Below the pieces are notes generated by a model. It did no database searches. It was not told the origin of the DNA and worked only from the letters and a program-made list of their open reading frames with translations. A program made the position numbers and the translations under genes. From the NCBI RefSeq assembly GCF_014645195.1, contig NZ_BMLK01000003.1:62001-126000 (forward strand): a DNA stretch of 64,000 nt, read 5' to 3'. Within the stretch, counting starts at the first letter, position 1; every line of letters begins with the position of its first letter. Origin of the DNA: Novosphingobium indicum (GTDB taxonomy: Bacteria; Pseudomonadota; Alphaproteobacteria; Sphingomonadales; Sphingomonadaceae). This document shows positions 63,028 to 64,000 of the stretch, piece after piece.

Positions 63028-64000
63028 TCAGTCGTCGATCGGCGCGAAAATCTCGCCGTATCCGCTGCGGATGGCAACGCAGTCCGGGCAGAGCCGCAGC
63101 GAGGGAACGCCCGGCATAGCCTCGGCACCGTTGACGATCAGGAAGTCGTCGGCGGTGTCGCCGCACGACGAGCAGCCGGCCGCGCTACCGGCAGCTTTGA
63201 TGTTCATCCGGGCGATCACGCCGAGCCGAGGCTCAACCCGGTCGATAATGGAGAACCACCATTCCGTGTGCGGGACGATGCGCTGCAACTCCGTCTTGGC
63301 ATCCGGCGGGTAGCGGCGACGAAGCCATTCGAGCGCCACCGTCCGACGCATGTGGTCGTTCTGAACAAGCTGGCGATACAGCTGGACGAGCTGCGCGGTC
63401 GTGCGTCGGGGGTTGGCCTGCATCGCGCGTTCGTAGTGCGCAAGGTTCACTGCGAACCGCAGGCCGCCGGTGTGGTATTCGCGGATCGTCGCGATGCAGT
63501 ATCCACGTATCTCCACGACCGTCCGGTCGTTCATCGCGGCCTCCATCTCGGCCAAGTCGTAGTGCCATGGATTGACCGCGAAGTCGTTCCGCCAGATGTC
63601 CAGGTAACCCGTGTCGCGATACGCCCGTGCGATGACATCGTCGTGCTCGGGATGGGCCTGCACGAAGGCATCGAGGTCGTTAAAGTTCTCGATCGACGGA
63701 TCGAGCGCGCGTGCAGCGGCCAAGATCGCATTCTGGGCGTCGTGGGTCGCGACGATTGGATTGGCGCGCGCCGCCCACGCCTCCAACTCACTCTCGCCCA
63801 CGATCTCAAGCATGTCGGGCACCTCGACTAGAAGCGAGCTGACACGCAGGTCGTCGGGGCTGCAGTAATCGGGATCAGGAACGAGCTGGACGCCCGCCGC
63901 GGCATACGCGCGGGCGACGAGCCGCGAGCAGAACATCTGCTTCGAGCGCGGCTTGGGTCCGCCGGTCACTGTGCGCGCCGCCTCGATCTGCGAATAACGG
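63028..64000 (-). CDS. Cysteine-hydrolase-like protein with C-terminal zinc-binding motif (partial)
   Basis: The frame is open to the window edge, so the N-terminus is missing; 323 residues are visible with stop at 63028. The visible start reads SKQMFCSRLVARAYAAAGVQLVPDPDYCSPDDL, like the Cys-bearing C-terminal part of YiiX/permuted NlpC/P60 amidases. The middle is helical and rich in Arg/Trp with no known family that I recognise. The end has two C-x-x-C pairs (CSSCG and LCPDC), likely a zinc site. Possibly an accessory or phage-associated gene. Confidence 0.65.
   Translation of the reverse strand, partial: RYSQIEAARTVTGGPKPRSKQMFCSRLVARAYAAAGVQLVPDPDYCSPDDLRVSSLLVEVPDMLEIVGESELEAWAARANPIVATHDAQNAILAAARALDPSIENFNDLDAFVQAHPEHDDVIARAYRDTGYLDIWRNDFAVNPWHYDLAEMEAAMNDRTVVEIRGYCIATIREYHTGGLRFAVNLAHYERAMQANPRRTTAQLVQLYRQLVQNDHMRRTVALEWLRRRYPPDAKTELQRIVPHTEWWFSIIDRVEPRLGVIARMNIKAAGSAAGCSSCGDTADDFLIVNGAEAMPGVPSLRLCPDCVAIRSGYGEIFAPIDD

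Overview
The window is high-GC alphaproteobacterial chromosome, most likely a sphingomonad (Novosphingobium/Sphingobium type). The reasons are the two long TonB-dependent receptors, the fbc (petABC) operon layout, the Gly/Arg-rich double cold-shock-domain protein, a DUF6481 protein, and a perfect inverted repeat (11257-11324) of a type I associate with sphingomonad intergenic regions. No taxonomic marker was searched, so the genus is inference.

Layout. 1-1753: three ATGA-coupled genes (NTF2-like end, CrtC/lipocalin-like protein, P-loop kinase). 1833-8148: a TonB-dependent receptor divergent from a fused hydantoinase/5-oxoprolinase. 8189-14824: small acetyltransferase, threonine aldolase, EamA exporter, SDR protein, aminopeptidase N, PgeF-like protein. 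15046-18373: Rieske protein, cytochrome b and cytochrome c1 of the bc1 complex, then adenine phosphoribosyltransferase. 18429-19796: malonyl-CoA decarboxylase. 20087-20160: tRNA-Gly(TCC), the insertion site of an integrative element whose ends are an 18-bp direct repeat at 20143-20160 and 29415-29432. The element carries a tyrosine integrase, small unknown genes, a fragment of a second integrase, a double cold-shock protein and, unexpectedly, a full-length RpoD-type sigma factor with no dnaG beside it. 29566-35463: two envelope proteins and a 1461-residue autotransporter-like protein ending in an OmpA domain. 35680-45981: a surface-glycan region (glycosyltransferases, CDP-glycerol-type transferase, flippase, secreted EEP hydrolase, TPR-sulfotransferase, glutaredoxin-MauE fusion). 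46111-49664: a second TonB receptor and a sterol-desaturase-family enzyme. 50239-62159: a guanidine/urea carboxylase catabolic cluster. 62160-64000: decayed intergenic DNA and a partial cysteine-hydrolase-like gene.

The most interesting system is the carboxylase cluster. A lipoprotein-type ABC importer feeds a biotin-dependent urea/guanidine carboxylase, two DUF1989 proteins (carboxyguanidine deiminase subunits in known guanidine pathways) and allophanate hydrolase, yielding ammonia and CO2; a secreted beta-propeller protein closes the run. I saw no ykkC guanidine riboswitch. Instead there are two paralogous NikR-like ribbon-helix-helix regulators and five palindromes with the same geometry, TATTAss-N12-ssTAATA, at 49763, 50094, 51050, 53820 and 62378. 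Four lie before the sterol desaturase, both regulators and the ABC operon; the fifth is an orphan beyond the cluster. Two of the NikR nickel ligands appear replaced in both regulators, so the signal they sense is open.
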